Source: Candidatus Tepidiaquacellales bacterium UBA2330 | Lineage (GTDB): Bacteria > Bacteroidota > Ignavibacteria > Tepidaquicellales > Tepidaquicellaceae | Direction of reading: 5' to 3' | Assembly: GCA_002344965.1 (NCBI GenBank) | Contig: DDUU01000036.1 | Location: 1 to 64,000, forward strand | DNA length: 64,000 nucleotides | Shown: positions 8,413-19,035 of the stretch, piece by piece | Numbering within the stretch: position 1 is the first letter of the stretch | Layout: every line of letters starts with the position of its first letter | Notes under the pieces: generated by a model | What the model was told of the DNA's origin: nothing | The model's input: only the letters and a program-made list of their open reading frames with translations | Database searches by the model: none | Position numbers and translations under genes: made by a program

Positions 8413-9102
8413 ATGAAAAAAACAATTATAATTACCGGTGGCTCTAAGGGAATCGGTCTTTCATGCGTTAAGATTTTTTTAAAAAATAATTTCAACGTTA
8501 TCAATGCTTCCCGTACTGATGCAAATCCATTAAAGAATAAGAATTACAGTTTTATTAAAACCGATGTATCTTCAGAAAAAGATGTTAAAAATCTTTTCTC
8601 AAAAGTTGCAAAGGTTTATGGTCAGATCGACGCTGTTATATGCAATGCCGGCTTTGGGATTTTTGCAAATCTTGCGGAATCTAAGACTTCCGATTTTGAC
8701 AAAATGTTTGCTGTTAATGTAAAAGGAGTTTACCTCTGCAATAAATATGCGGTTAAGGCAATGCTTGCAGCCAAAGGCGGGACGATTATAAACATTTCTT
8801 CAATTGCCGGTAAAAACGGAATTGCAACAGCTTCGGTATATTCCGCTACCAAACATGCAGTCATTGGATTATCATCGTCACTTATGGCGGAAGTCAGGAA
8901 AGATAATATAAGAGTAGTTACTATTTGCCCGGGATCTGTTGATACTAATTTTTTTGATCATCCAAGCGCTCTTCTCAATTCTGCAAGAGAAACTATCCTG
9001 TCACCGGAAGATGTCGCAGAAGTATGCCTGCTCAGCGTAAAACTGCCTCAGAGAGCTTTGCTGAATGAAGTAGAGATAAGACCTTTGTTTCCCAAAAAGT
9101 AA
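8413..9102 (+). CDS. Short-chain dehydrogenase/reductase (SDR) family oxidoreductase
   Basis: Classical SDR of 229 residues. The cofactor-binding motif TGGSKGIG is at 8-15, the NAG structural motif at 78-80, and the catalytic S130, Y143 and K147 (YSATK) are all present. The PG motif (CPGSVDT) follows. NAD(P)-dependent reduction or oxidation of a carbonyl/alcohol is expected. No substrate is suggested by its neighbours (tRNA-Arg upstream, converging uncharacterised gene downstream). Confidence 0.9.
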   Translation: MKKTIIITGGSKGIGLSCVKIFLKNNFNVINASRTDANPLKNKNYSFIKTDVSSEKDVKNLFSKVAKVYGQIDAVICNAGFGIFANLAESKTSDFDKMFAVNVKGVYLCNKYAVKAMLAAKGGTIINISSIAGKNGIATASVYSATKHAVIGLSSSLMAEVRKDNIRVVTICPGSVDTNFFDHPSALLNSARETILSPEDVAEVCLLSVKLPQRALLNEVEIRPLFPKK

Positions 9103-9121
9103 TTTCTCTCAGAATTAAATA

Positions 9122-10558
9122 TCAGGCCGTCGCTAGCTTAGAATAAAACCAGTTTAATCCCGGTATAAATCCGTCAGAGTTTGACATCTCTTTTCTTAAC
9201 TGAGCTTTAATAAGTTTTTTCTTGTCCTTTTCAATTCCTGAAATTTCCGAAAGCTTTAAAAGTTCAGTCATAAATTTTACATATAGCAGGATACTTTTTT
9301 GCTGCTCAGCGGAAAGTATTTTTTTATTTCTCTTATACTGTAATAAATTGTCTAATATATAAATGGTTCTTTCCGTTTCCCTTCTTTCATAATACACTCT
9401 TCCCAGCAGAAATTTTGAATTTATATAATAGGTCGGATCTTTAATATCCACCTGATTTAGATGTTTGAAAATCTCTTCATAATTATTAGTGTGAAAATAA
9501 TATTTTGCCTTTGCGAGATTATAAATATCTTCTGCAAAACTGTTTTCAAGATACACTTTGTAATATTCTATAAAACGGTTTACCCACTCGAATTCTCCCT
9601 CGGCTAATGCCGCATTTACTACGTTATTATATTCCACATCAGTAATTATATTGTCGATCAGAAATAGTTTCTCATTCATCATTTTCATATATATACTGAT
9701 CAGATCCTTTCTGTATCTTATGTGACCGGAGTTAATTTTTGTTGTATAATACGAAGTAATATAATTATAATAATAACTCAAATTTACTTTATTAAATTTT
9801 TTATTATTAATCTTTAAATAATTCAGCATTGTATTGAGATAATTATCATTTAATGTTTCATTCATTCTCAGCACATGATAAATTATAAATACATTCGGAT
9901 GATTATCCTTAATATGTGATAGATTATTTTCCGTAAACTCCATCAGCTCATCATAAAACGTTCTGTTAAAATACTGACCTCTGTTTCTGGAGCCTTCATT
10001 ATCAAACATTTCATAAAAAGTATGCAGCTTGGAAAAAAGAAATTTCATATCAAGTAAATCGGATTTCAATTGAAGACATTCCGCTTTAGTATTTTTGAAA
10101 TTAATGAGATTAAAATTATAATATTCGCTCAGCAGGTTCACATGTTCATTATAATACGATTCATTCTTGGAAAACGAACTTTTAAGACTCTTTTTTAATT
10201 CTCTGTATTCTTTTTCAAATCTTTTCACCATGCCTCTTTCTCTTAAAGTATTAAGAAGCAGCAACCTACTTCCGGGAGATCTTTCATCCTCTGCAATTTG
10301 AATAAGAAATCTATCCATAAGAATACCGAAATCTGAAAGTAATTTTCTAATCTTTACATCATTTAATTTTTTCTCATTATAAACGACACTTGAGATTACT
10401 GTTTTGGAAATATTCTCTTTTCTAATATCGGGATAAATGGATTTTAGGTAATCAAATAGAATTAAAATACTTTTGTTGGAATTAAAGAACGGAGAATTTA
10501 AAAATTTTCCGAATCTTACTATCTCGTCGGGGCTCAGCTTGTTAAAATATTCTATCAT
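9122..10558 (-). CDS. Uncharacterised helical protein, 478 aa
   Basis: I do not recognise a named family. The product has no signal peptide and appears almost entirely alpha-helical, rich in Lys, Asn, Tyr and Leu, with TPR-like helical hairpins in the C-terminal half (for example AEDIYNLAKAKYYFHTNNY, then INSKFLLGRVYYERRETER). It begins YFNKLSPDEIVRFGKFLNSP, resembling the N-terminal segment of large uncharacterised Bacteroidetes proteins in which LxxxExxxFxxFxxSPFFN is common. A cytoplasmic scaffold or regulatory role is possible but unsupported. The gene converges on the SDR gene with 19 bases between stops and diverges from the secreted-protein gene at 10924. Confidence 0.65.
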   Translation of the reverse strand: MIEYFNKLSPDEIVRFGKFLNSPFFNSNKSILILFDYLKSIYPDIRKENISKTVISSVVYNEKKLNDVKIRKLLSDFGILMDRFLIQIAEDERSPGSRLLLLNTLRERGMVKRFEKEYRELKKSLKSSFSKNESYYNEHVNLLSEYYNFNLINFKNTKAECLQLKSDLLDMKFLFSKLHTFYEMFDNEGSRNRGQYFNRTFYDELMEFTENNLSHIKDNHPNVFIIYHVLRMNETLNDNYLNTMLNYLKINNKKFNKVNLSYYYNYITSYYTTKINSGHIRYRKDLISIYMKMMNEKLFLIDNIITDVEYNNVVNAALAEGEFEWVNRFIEYYKVYLENSFAEDIYNLAKAKYYFHTNNYEEIFKHLNQVDIKDPTYYINSKFLLGRVYYERRETERTIYILDNLLQYKRNKKILSAEQQKSILLYVKFMTELLKLSEISGIEKDKKKLIKAQLRKEMSNSDGFIPGLNWFYSKLATA

Positions 10559-10923
10559 ATTAAATTAGTTTAATTAATTTAACAATCATTTTATTACAAA
10601 AATGATTTTTCTTCTATGCCGGCAAACCCATTGTTTATAGTAGTTTGCAGCGTATATAAAAATAAATTTTCACAAAACGCATTTTTTGCAAGTTGACCTG
10701 ATAAACAAAAATATTTAGTTTTGACCTGCTTCATTATTTATGAGGTAATTAAAAGGAAGAAACGTAAAATTGAAATCGGATTATTAAATTGCCGGGTGAC
10801 TTTAAAGAACTTTCACATTTACTCCGGCAATTTATAAATCCTGCAATTGAAACAAAAGGAATTTTTTAAATTAACGGACAAACAATATTAAAAGGATTTT
10901 TTTAAACCTTAACAAAACAAAAT
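10559..10923. other. Divergent intergenic region, probable promoters
   Basis: 365 AT-rich bases between divergent genes. Two identical octamers TTGACCTG start 28 bases apart (10693 and 10721) and could be -35-like or operator half-sites. No coding frame or structured RNA was recognised. Confidence 0.4.
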
Positions 10924-12636
10924 ATGAAAAAATGGTCATTCTCGGTTTTACTCGTTGTTACAGTAACGATATTGGTTTTTCAGTCTTCATACTCCCTCAG
11001 CAAGACAGTTGAGCTTTCAAATGGAAAAGCCGATAAGCATTATCCGGTCAGCGTAGTATTAAATTCTGACAGAAGTTTACAGGAAAATCTCATAATCTGG
11101 TACGATGAATCAAGTAACGGCACTTTATTTGCGCAAAAAATGAATTCCGACGGAAGCATTGAGTGGGGAAATTCAGGGAAAATATTAATGAGTAACTTCG
11201 GATATATGTCTGAGTTTCCAATTGTACATCCCGATAATACAGGAGGCGCAGTAATTATTTTCCATAGAAATTCAATATACACTGATGAAATTTTTGCAGT
11301 CAAATTAGATTCATACGGAAATATTGAAAACAGAACGGTATCGCTTTCCGCAGGTCTGCCGGGAAATAATTACAGCCCATCCACAACTGTGACTGAACAT
11401 GGTTTTATTGTTGTATCTTGGGAACACTTCTATGAAGGTCAGTTTGATATTTACGCACAGGCAATTGATTACAATTTAAATAAATTATGGAATGATGCTC
11501 ATCCGGCAAAAGTTTGTTTTTATGACAATGACCAGAGAAAACCGACATTGACTTCAGACGGGAAGGGCGGAGTTTTCATTGCGTGGCTGGACAACAGAAA
11601 TTCCTTTGAAAACAGTCTGGACTACAGTCTCGATGTTTACGCTTCCAGACTTGACCATGACGGCACTCCTTATCAGAATGGTCATAAAGGAAGTCTGATT
11701 TTGAAAAACAATTTTTACTCAATGATAAGTAATCCGGTCAGCGCGAATCTCAGAAAAGAAATGTTTTACAATCACAATCTGATACTTTCTGACAATAATT
11801 CATTTTTTATTGCTTCTGAAATAATTGATGTCAGCGGAAATTATATTAAAGTCTTAAAAGTAAACAAAGATTTTCAGATCATAAATACCCGGTCACTTAC
11901 TCATAATCCGAATGCAGGTGATCCGAGGATTATTTCTGACGGTAACTTCGGGATATATCTGGTCTGGAAAGACTATTCTGTTAATTCAAATCTTATTCTG
12001 GGATCTGCTTTTGATAAAGATCTGAACTATCAGATCAAAGGGAAAAGTTTTGTAATTTCATGTGAAAACTCTAAGAATAATTCTGAAAGAATATTGCCTG
12101 ATATCAGAATTAAAAACTCAATGACAGTAAATAATGGTGATCTGTTTGTGAACTGGATGAATACCGATAATAACAGATTATTCATTTCAAAATTAAACTT
12201 AACTGACGAATCCGGCCTGTGCAATAATATGGTTGAGATTCATAGCAGCATAGACGAAGGGGAATATACTTCGATTACAATCCAAGATGACAAACTTGTG
12301 GTTGTATATAAACACTTCAATAACATTTTCGCCCATATTAGGGAATTAAACGGAAAAACTTTTTCTGAAAGAACAGATGAATTTAGAATGAGTAATTACC
12401 CTAATCCTTTCAACCCTACTACGAATATTAACTTCTTTATTCCCAAAGATGGATTCGTCAGTTTAAGAGTCTTCGATATTACAGGAAAAGAAGTAAGGAA
12501 ATTAGTAAATGAGTTCAGAACAAATGGAGAACACAATGTAACATTCAATGCGGAAAACTTATCTTCGGGTGCTTATTTTTACAGACTCGATGCAGGAGGA
12601 ATAGTAACAACGAGAAGGATGACCATACTAAAGTAA
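10924..12636 (+). CDS. Secreted protein with T9SS type A C-terminal sorting domain
   Basis: Exported protein of unknown role, probably delivered to the surface by the type IX secretion system. An N-terminal signal peptide (KK followed by SVLLVVTVTILVF) is clear. The body (about residues 30-480) consists of beta-propeller-like repeats with motifs such as NGGAVIIF-type and GKGGVFIAWLDNRNS, typical of tandem strand repeats without identifiable catalytic residues. The last about 80 residues are a complete sorting domain: NYPNPFNPTTNI, VFDITGKEVRKL, LSSGAYFYRLDAGG and a basic end RRMTILK. An intrinsic terminator follows 20 bases after the stop, and a long intergenic region precedes it, so it is likely a single-gene unit. 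Confidence 0.85.
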   Translation: MKKWSFSVLLVVTVTILVFQSSYSLSKTVELSNGKADKHYPVSVVLNSDRSLQENLIIWYDESSNGTLFAQKMNSDGSIEWGNSGKILMSNFGYMSEFPIVHPDNTGGAVIIFHRNSIYTDEIFAVKLDSYGNIENRTVSLSAGLPGNNYSPSTTVTEHGFIVVSWEHFYEGQFDIYAQAIDYNLNKLWNDAHPAKVCFYDNDQRKPTLTSDGKGGVFIAWLDNRNSFENSLDYSLDVYASRLDHDGTPYQNGHKGSLILKNNFYSMISNPVSANLRKEMFYNHNLILSDNNSFFIASEIIDVSGNYIKVLKVNKDFQIINTRSLTHNPNAGDPRIISDGNFGIYLVWKDYSVNSNLILGSAFDKDLNYQIKGKSFVISCENSKNNSERILPDIRIKNSMTVNNGDLFVNWMNTDNNRLFISKLNLTDESGLCNNMVEIHSSIDEGEYTSITIQDDKLVVVYKHFNNIFAHIRELNGKTFSERTDEFRMSNYPNPFNPTTNINFFIPKDGFVSLRVFDITGKEVRKLVNEFRTNGEHNVTFNAENLSSGAYFYRLDAGGIVTTRRMTILK

Positions 12637-12655
12637 ACTTGCTTGCTTTCCGCTT

Positions 12656-12691
12656 AATCCGGCAGTTCCTTAAATGGAACGCCGGATTTTT
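12656..12691 (+). terminator. Intrinsic terminator
   Basis: AATCCGGC and GTTCC pair with GGAAC and GCCGGATT around a TTAAAT loop, with one bulged A, followed by TTTT. Confidence 0.85.
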
Positions 12692-12803
12692 GCTTTATAA
12701 TATTACCGGATTTAGTATAATATAAAAATTAAAATGCAAACCGTTTAATTCAATACTTTAAATTCCTGCTCTTAATTGTTATATTTGCGTATCTTTTAAA
12801 CAA

Positions 12804-15419
12804 TTGATGAATATTTCTAATACTTTAGTAAAAAGTTCAAAGATAATATTATTACTTTTTCTGATTTTATATAATTCTGCTTTTATTTCTGCTCAGATAA
12901 AAGTATTTGAAAGACCTTCAGAGACTAACCTGTCAGATATCGGATTATTTTTTGAAAGTGAGACACGTCATAAAATCAGTCTTAACGGACAATGGGAAGC
13001 TTCATTTAATGAAGGGAAGAGCTTTCAGACTTTTACTGTACCACTCGCTTATGATTTCTCAGGAAAATCAGTTTTTAAAAAGAGATTTACTATTGATGAG
13101 GAATTTCTTGCGGAGAAAAGTTTTATACTTGTAGCAGAAGGAATAAGTTATGAATCTGAAATTAAGATCAACAATAATTTCGTATCAAGTCATTCAGGAG
13201 GATGTTCGCCTGTAATTGTTCCTTTGTCCGATGGCATCGTTTCTTCGCAAAATGAGATATTAATTAATATCAGCAGTGATTTAAATTTCAGAAATACTAA
13301 TCCCCTCTCCGATCAGATAAATTACTCAAAAGTCTATGGCGGAATCAATAAAGATATTTACCTTATCGCAGTTCCGAAAATATTTGTCTTCAGTAATTTT
13401 ATAAATTATAAAATCGACAACCTGCTTTCTCTTAAACTGACAAATCAGGTCGAGATAAAGTCAACATTTTTAAATAGACAGAATGATTCCATTCCAAATA
13501 ATACGTTTTACATAAAGTCATCTCTTACAAGAAAATCTACCGGTCAAGTTTTTTCAGAGTCGGACCCGGTACAATTTGAATTGTCTGATAACAATACAAT
13601 TAAAGTAGAAAGTTATATCTCCGTAAGTAATCCAATTTTATGGTCACCGGAAACCCCCGAACTTTATATTCTCAGGATAATCATTACTGATAAATCAGGT
13701 AATGTAATAGATGAAAGCTACTCCGAAACAGGATTTAACGATATTACCAAAAGTTCTGATCAGATCTTTCAAAGCGGCAGGCAAATCTCACTGAACGGAA
13801 TAAATTATTATGAAGATATGCCCGGTTTTGCATCCGCTTTAAGGTATGAAGATGTGGAAAAAGACCTTATGAATATTAAAGCTCTGGGCTTTAACGCTGT
13901 CAGAGTTCCGGGCAGATCTGCTCATCCTTATATTGTAAATGTTTGTAACAGAAAAGGATTATTCCTTCTTCAGGAATTCCCATTAAATGAATTATCAGCA
14001 CATTATTTTGAAGAAGAAAGATTCACAGCTGCAGCAGTTGATTATCTGACCGAAATTATTAAGAGAGACAGAAATGAACCAAGTATACTGGCTTGGGGTC
14101 TCGGTAACGATCTTGATGTATCTTCAGAGCATACTTACAATTATTTTAAAGAAGCGGCGGCGGCTGTCGATTCTGTTAACAAAAGACTTAAATATTATAC
14201 ATCGCGTGTTTTTAATGAAGATATCTGCTCGGAACTTGTAGATTTTATCGGTATTAATATTTACGGGAGTAACTTTAATTCCATTAAAAATGATCTGACA
14301 ATATTAACAAATAAATCAAAGCCAATAACAAACAGAAAGAATACTTCTTATTTTATTTCCGGCTACGGGATAAAAATCCAAAACGGAAACAACAACGGAT
14401 TCAGTGATATCAGGTCTCAGGAGTCACAAATGAAATTTTACAAAGAAATTTTTCCAATAGCGTCACAGTCATTTTCCGGAAACTTTATGTCATCTTACGC
14501 TGACTGGAATTCTGAAAATCCGCTGAATTATCCGCTTGACCGGAATCCTTATCTTCAGACTAACGGAATACATACTTTTAACAGAGAACAAAAGCTTTCT
14601 ACTAACTTTATAAAGAGACTTCTCTACCGCGAAGATCTGCCAAGGATACAGGAAGGAAATTACATTAATGAATTTCCGTATATTTTTATTATTACCGGCA
14701 TGATCATAATGATTATTTTTGCATTCTTTATAAATAAAGACAGAAAGTTCAGATCAGGTCTGGCAAGATGTATTTATAAACCTACATATTTTTTTGCACT
14801 TGTAAAAGATCAGATGATAATTTCTAAAGGATATAATATCCTTCTTACATTAAGCATATCAATTGGTCTCGGTTTATTTTTCTCTTCTGTCCTTTATTTT
14901 GTGAAAGATAATAATTCTTTTGACATGCTTCTTTCAAAGACATTAACAAATGACAGCTCTAAAATTTTATTCAGTGAAATTGTAAACAATAAATTGTATC
15001 TGATCTCTTCTATTTCAGTTTTAATTATTTTAATAATTTTTTTAACATCATTTTTTTTATACTTCATTTCATTTTATACAAAAGGTAAATCCTATTTTAA
15101 AATTATTTATACTATCTGCCTTTGGTCTGTACTTCCTTTGCTTATTTTTCTACCGGTTGGAACAGTGCTGTTCAAATTAACGGAATCTAATCCCGCATAT
15201 ATTTCTATGTCACTCTGGCTTTTTATTATTCTCGCAGCGTTAAGCTTAAACAGAATTTTAATCGGCGCAAAATCAATCTTTGACATAAGAACCGGCAAAG
15301 TATATTTTTACGGTCTAATTATAATTTCCATTTTTATTGCCATGATCTACAGCTATTTTTACTTTTTTACGGGAGTAACGGAAACTTATGAACTTATTAC
15401 TAAACTGAATAAATCATAA
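12804..15419 (+). CDS. GH2-like exported pseudoenzyme fused to a polytopic membrane domain
   Basis: The first 30 residues are a signal or signal-anchor segment. Residues about 50-620 follow glycoside hydrolase family 2: a sugar-binding-like jelly roll (HKISLNGQWEASFNEGKSF), an immunoglobulin-like domain ending at LWSPETPELY, and a TIM barrel (GINYYEDMP, LGFNAVRVPG, WGLGND, DFIGINIYG, SSYADWN). The acid/base motif GNE is GND here (D436), and the nucleophile motif, usually (S/T)EYG, is SGYG (G520), so both catalytic Glu residues are missing and hydrolysis is unlikely. After about residue 625 come six predicted membrane helices, resembling a YIP1-type membrane domain. The role may be glycan binding or sensing at the membrane. 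The stop is only 7 bases before smc, so the two genes are probably co-transcribed. Confidence 0.75.
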   Translation: MMNISNTLVKSSKIILLLFLILYNSAFISAQIKVFERPSETNLSDIGLFFESETRHKISLNGQWEASFNEGKSFQTFTVPLAYDFSGKSVFKKRFTIDEEFLAEKSFILVAEGISYESEIKINNNFVSSHSGGCSPVIVPLSDGIVSSQNEILINISSDLNFRNTNPLSDQINYSKVYGGINKDIYLIAVPKIFVFSNFINYKIDNLLSLKLTNQVEIKSTFLNRQNDSIPNNTFYIKSSLTRKSTGQVFSESDPVQFELSDNNTIKVESYISVSNPILWSPETPELYILRIIITDKSGNVIDESYSETGFNDITKSSDQIFQSGRQISLNGINYYEDMPGFASALRYEDVEKDLMNIKALGFNAVRVPGRSAHPYIVNVCNRKGLFLLQEFPLNELSAHYFEEERFTAAAVDYLTEIIKRDRNEPSILAWGLGNDLDVSSEHTYNYFKEAAAAVDSVNKRLKYYTSRVFNEDICSELVDFIGINIYGSNFNSIKNDLTILTNKSKPITNRKNTSYFISGYGIKIQNGNNNGFSDIRSQESQMKFYKEIFPIASQSFSGNFMSSYADWNSENPLNYPLDRNPYLQTNGIHTFNREQKLSTNFIKRLLYREDLPRIQEGNYINEFPYIFIITGMIIMIIFAFFINKDRKFRSGLARCIYKPTYFFALVKDQMIISKGYNILLTLSISIGLGLFFSSVLYFVKDNNSFDMLLSKTLTNDSSKILFSEIVNNKLYLISSISVLIILIIFLTSFFLYFISFYTKGKSYFKIIYTICLWSVLPLLIFLPVGTVLFKLTESNPAYISMSLWLFIILAALSLNRILIGAKSIFDIRTGKVYFYGLIIISIFIAMIYSYFYFFTGVTETYELITKLNKS

Positions 15420-15426
15420 CTTATAA

Positions 15427-18400
15427 TTGTATCTTTCAAAGATAGAAATATTCGGATTTAAATCTTTTGCAGACAAAACTACAATTGAGTTTGACAGCGG
15501 CGTATCTGCAATAGTCGGTCCGAATGGTTCCGGAAAATCTAATATCGTGGACGCTCTCAGATGGGTGCTGGGAGAGCAGGGTGATAAAGTATTAAGAAGC
15601 GGTAAAAGGGAAGATGTAGTATTTAACGGAACAAAATTCAGAAAACCGCTCAGCGTGGCTGAGGTGATGGTTACGATTCAGAATAATAAAAATATTCTTC
15701 CGACGGAATATAATGAAGTTCAGATCGCAAGAAGATTTTACAGAAGCGGTGAGACTGAATATTTTCTGAACGGCACAAAAGTCCGGCTTAAGGACATTAA
15801 AGAATTATTTATTGATACCGGCATTGGCCCGGATGCTTACTCTGTTATTGAATTAAAAATGGTAGAGACAATTTTATCCGATGTAAAACATGAAAGAAGA
15901 AAACTCTTTGAAGAAGCGGCAGGAGTGGTTTCATATAAGCATAACCGGGATCTTACTTTCAACAGACTTGATGCTGTCCATGAATCTCTTCTCAGGGTAA
16001 ATGATATTATCAGGGAAAAACAGCGGAATGTAAACGCTCTCGAACGTCAGGCCAAAAGAAACGAAGAGGCGAAATTAGTTTCTGAAGAATTAAAATCTCT
16101 TGAACTTAAAACCGGTAAGTTTGAATACGAATCACTCATAAGAGAAATTAATGATATTAAAGATAAGGAAGAAGACAATATAAAATTAAAGGAATCACTT
16201 TCTGAAGAGATCAGAGTTAATGACATGCAGCTTGATAAATTCAGGACTGAACTGTCTTCTCTCGACGAAACTCTTTCTGATCTTACTGACGAGTATAATT
16301 CCATAAAAGAAAAAGCAAATCAGACTGATAGAGAAAATCTTGTTCTAAACGAAAAGATCAGCAATTTAATATCAAATAATAACAGACTTTCCGGAGAAAA
16401 TGAATCTCTCAAGGAAAATATTGAAAAAAGCAGGGATAAAGCTGATGATGCAGCGCAGAAAGTAAAAATTCTTGCAAACACAATATTAATTTCTGAAAGT
16501 TCACTCGCTGAAAAAAAATCAAAAGTTGAAGCAAGCATTAAAATCATTAATGAGAAAAAAAATGAAATGCTTGAGCTGGCTCAGAAAGCAAAAGCATCAG
16601 CGGGAATAGTAAATGAAAAAAAGGAGCAATATCAGAAAAATAAAATCAACTATGACAATAATCTTAATCAGCTTGAGAAGATCTCGTCGGCTAATTCAGA
16701 ATTATTGATTCAGCTTGAAGAAACAGATAAATCCATCAGTGATTTCGAACTAAAAATAAAATCAGTTACAGATGAATTAAAGACCGCTGAAAAAAACCTG
16801 AAAGACACTGAATCGGAAAAATCCTCTTTAGGTAAAATCCTTTCTGAAAAAGAAAAGGAAATTTCAGATCTTGACATTGAGATACATAAACTGAAAAATA
16901 AAGCCGATCATCTGAGAGAACTGTCTGACAACTTTAATGATTATGCTGAAGGAATTAAATTTTTAATTGATGAAGAGAAAGAGAAAAATGTTTCTACTAT
17001 TCTCGATGTGATAGAAGTGGAAGACAGATTTAAAATTGCTATTGAAACTGCGCTGGGTGAAATATCCAACTATATTATTCTTGATGAATCAGATAAACTT
17101 GATTCTCTGATAGATAAGCTCTCGAAAAATCAAAAAGGCAAGGTTACCTTTATTTTAAACGACCTGCTTAACTTTAAAACCTTTGAATATTTTGATTTTA
17201 TTGCAGAGAAACCTGATTTCATTAAGGATAAAGGCGTTTTTGGATTTGCAGATGAATTTGTAAAATGCAATGATAACAGACATTCAAAACTTATGAAGTA
17301 TATTCTTGACGAATTTATAATTGTTGATAATTTCAGCACTGCGAAAAAATTATCCGGGGACAATTACTATAAATTTATTACACTCGATGGGGATATACTG
17401 ACAAACGGATTTATCAGGTCAGGCGGAAAAGTAAATGAAGAATCCGTCAGATTGGGAAGACAGAAAGTAATTACCGGAATAGAAAATTCTCTTACAGAAA
17501 GCAGGAAACGGTTAATCGGATTAAAATCTGAAAGAGAAAAACTTTTGGCAGACTTTGAAGCTGTACCGGACGAAGCAATGATAAAAATATGCTCAGACAT
17601 GAAATTTGAAATAAACAGACTGCAGAATGAAATTTCGAAGCTTGAATTCAAAAAGGAGCAGTTAAATAAAGCGTTTTCAGGCAATGAAATTATGTATGAG
17701 GATATTTCTTTGGTAAATAAAGAACTTAACAGGACGATCGATGAGCAGATCAAAGATTTAAATAAATTTGAAAATGAACAATTCAATTATGACAAAGAGC
17801 TGCTTTTTCTTACTGACGAATTCAACGAGATTGAAAAAAATTTTTCACAGGAGTCCGCTGATTATAATAGTTTTAACCTTGAAGTTATAAAATTAAAGAA
17901 TGAACATAAAAACGAAGAGCAGAACAGCATACGTATTGCAAATACAATTTTATACAATGAAAAGCAGATCAGAGCAAATACTTTAATTATAAGCGAAAAT
18001 AATGAAAAACTAAAAGAGCTTGATGAAAAGTCGGAAGAAAATAAGCATATTCTTCAAAAGACGGGGGAGGAGTTAAAAGTTATAAGCAATAAACTCGAAG
18101 ACGAAAGAAAACTTCATTCAGAAAAAAAATCCGAACAGTATAAAATAGACCTTCTGCAAAGACAGAACAGGCTTGACTTTGATAACGTATCCCAAAAGCT
18201 GATTAACTCACAGGTAAAGATAAAGGAAAATGAAATCAAGTCAACACAGGTTAAGGATTACATTTTACGAAAATATGAAAAGGATATATCTTACAATGAG
18301 AGCGGGGAAAGCGCTTCTGATTATTTTGCGGATTTTGATCTGCCTGCATCTAAAAGCGAAATAGATATACTTAATGAAAGACTTAAAAGGCTCGGAGGCG

Positions 18401-19035
18401 GATATCAGCAGTTTTTATTTGAAGATTATGAAAATGAAAAGGCGGAACTTGAAAAACTTATTGAACAGAAAAATGATCTTCTGGAATCTGAGAAAGATAT
18501 CAGGAAGACAATAGACAGAATAAATAAGGAAGCCCGCGAAAGATTCCTAGCTACTTTTGAGAATATACGTGAGAATTTTATTAATATATTTAAGCAGCTG
18601 TTTTCTGAAGGTGATGAAGCAAACCTGAGAATAGTACATGAAGTTAATGAAGACGGTAAAGCAGATGAGGATCCGCTGGAAGCTAAGATCGAGATTATTG
18701 CAAAGCCTCGCGGTAAACGTCCGACTTCCATTGAGCTTTTATCCGGCGGCGAGAAGACGCTGACCGCTATTGCACTTCTTTTTGCAATTTATCTGGTTAA
18801 ACCATCTCCGTTCTGCGTCCTTGATGAAGTGGATGCACCGCTTGACGTTGCCAATCTCGGAAGATTCAATAATATGATAAGGAAATTTTCAGACAATACT
18901 CAGTTCATTTTAATTACTCATAATGAAAGAACAATGGAATCAGTTGACAGACTTTACGGAGTAACTATGCAGGAAGCAGGGATCACTACAATAGTAGAGA
19001 CTAAATTCAAGTCTGATGAGAAACTTCAGGCTTAA
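15427..19035 (+). CDS. smc: Chromosome segregation protein SMC
   Basis: Structural-maintenance-of-chromosomes ATPase that, with ScpA/ScpB, compacts and segregates the chromosome. The 1202-residue product begins at TTG 15427 with the standard YLSKIEIFGFKSFAD opening. It has Walker A GPNGSGKS (31-38), long coiled coils, a central hinge (about residues 510-650 including ALGEISNYI), a second coiled coil, then the ABC signature LSGGEKTL and Walker B PFCVLDEVDAPLD. Length is normal. It is preceded by the GH2-like membrane gene (7 bases) and overlaps the HAD-like gene by 20 bases, indicating a transcriptional unit. scpA and scpB are not in the window. Confidence 0.96.
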   Translation: MYLSKIEIFGFKSFADKTTIEFDSGVSAIVGPNGSGKSNIVDALRWVLGEQGDKVLRSGKREDVVFNGTKFRKPLSVAEVMVTIQNNKNILPTEYNEVQIARRFYRSGETEYFLNGTKVRLKDIKELFIDTGIGPDAYSVIELKMVETILSDVKHERRKLFEEAAGVVSYKHNRDLTFNRLDAVHESLLRVNDIIREKQRNVNALERQAKRNEEAKLVSEELKSLELKTGKFEYESLIREINDIKDKEEDNIKLKESLSEEIRVNDMQLDKFRTELSSLDETLSDLTDEYNSIKEKANQTDRENLVLNEKISNLISNNNRLSGENESLKENIEKSRDKADDAAQKVKILANTILISESSLAEKKSKVEASIKIINEKKNEMLELAQKAKASAGIVNEKKEQYQKNKINYDNNLNQLEKISSANSELLIQLEETDKSISDFELKIKSVTDELKTAEKNLKDTESEKSSLGKILSEKEKEISDLDIEIHKLKNKADHLRELSDNFNDYAEGIKFLIDEEKEKNVSTILDVIEVEDRFKIAIETALGEISNYIILDESDKLDSLIDKLSKNQKGKVTFILNDLLNFKTFEYFDFIAEKPDFIKDKGVFGFADEFVKCNDNRHSKLMKYILDEFIIVDNFSTAKKLSGDNYYKFITLDGDILTNGFIRSGGKVNEESVRLGRQKVITGIENSLTESRKRLIGLKSEREKLLADFEAVPDEAMIKICSDMKFEINRLQNEISKLEFKKEQLNKAFSGNEIMYEDISLVNKELNRTIDEQIKDLNKFENEQFNYDKELLFLTDEFNEIEKNFSQESADYNSFNLEVIKLKNEHKNEEQNSIRIANTILYNEKQIRANTLIISENNEKLKELDEKSEENKHILQKTGEELKVISNKLEDERKLHSEKKSEQYKIDLLQRQNRLDFDNVSQKLINSQVKIKENEIKSTQVKDYILRKYEKDISYNESGESASDYFADFDLPASKSEIDILNERLKRLGGGYQQFLFEDYENEKAELEKLIEQKNDLLESEKDIRKTIDRINKEARERFLATFENIRENFINIFKQLFSEGDEANLRIVHEVNEDGKADEDPLEAKIEIIAKPRGKRPTSIELLSGGEKTLTAIALLFAIYLVKPSPFCVLDEVDAPLDVANLGRFNNMIRKFSDNTQFILITHNERTMESVDRLYGVTMQEAGITTIVETKFKSDEKLQA

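Noticed and set aside
10693..10728. Two TTGACCTG octamers as a sigma70 promoter or operator pair
   Set aside because: Only two short copies and no clear -10; this lineage often uses different promoter motifs.
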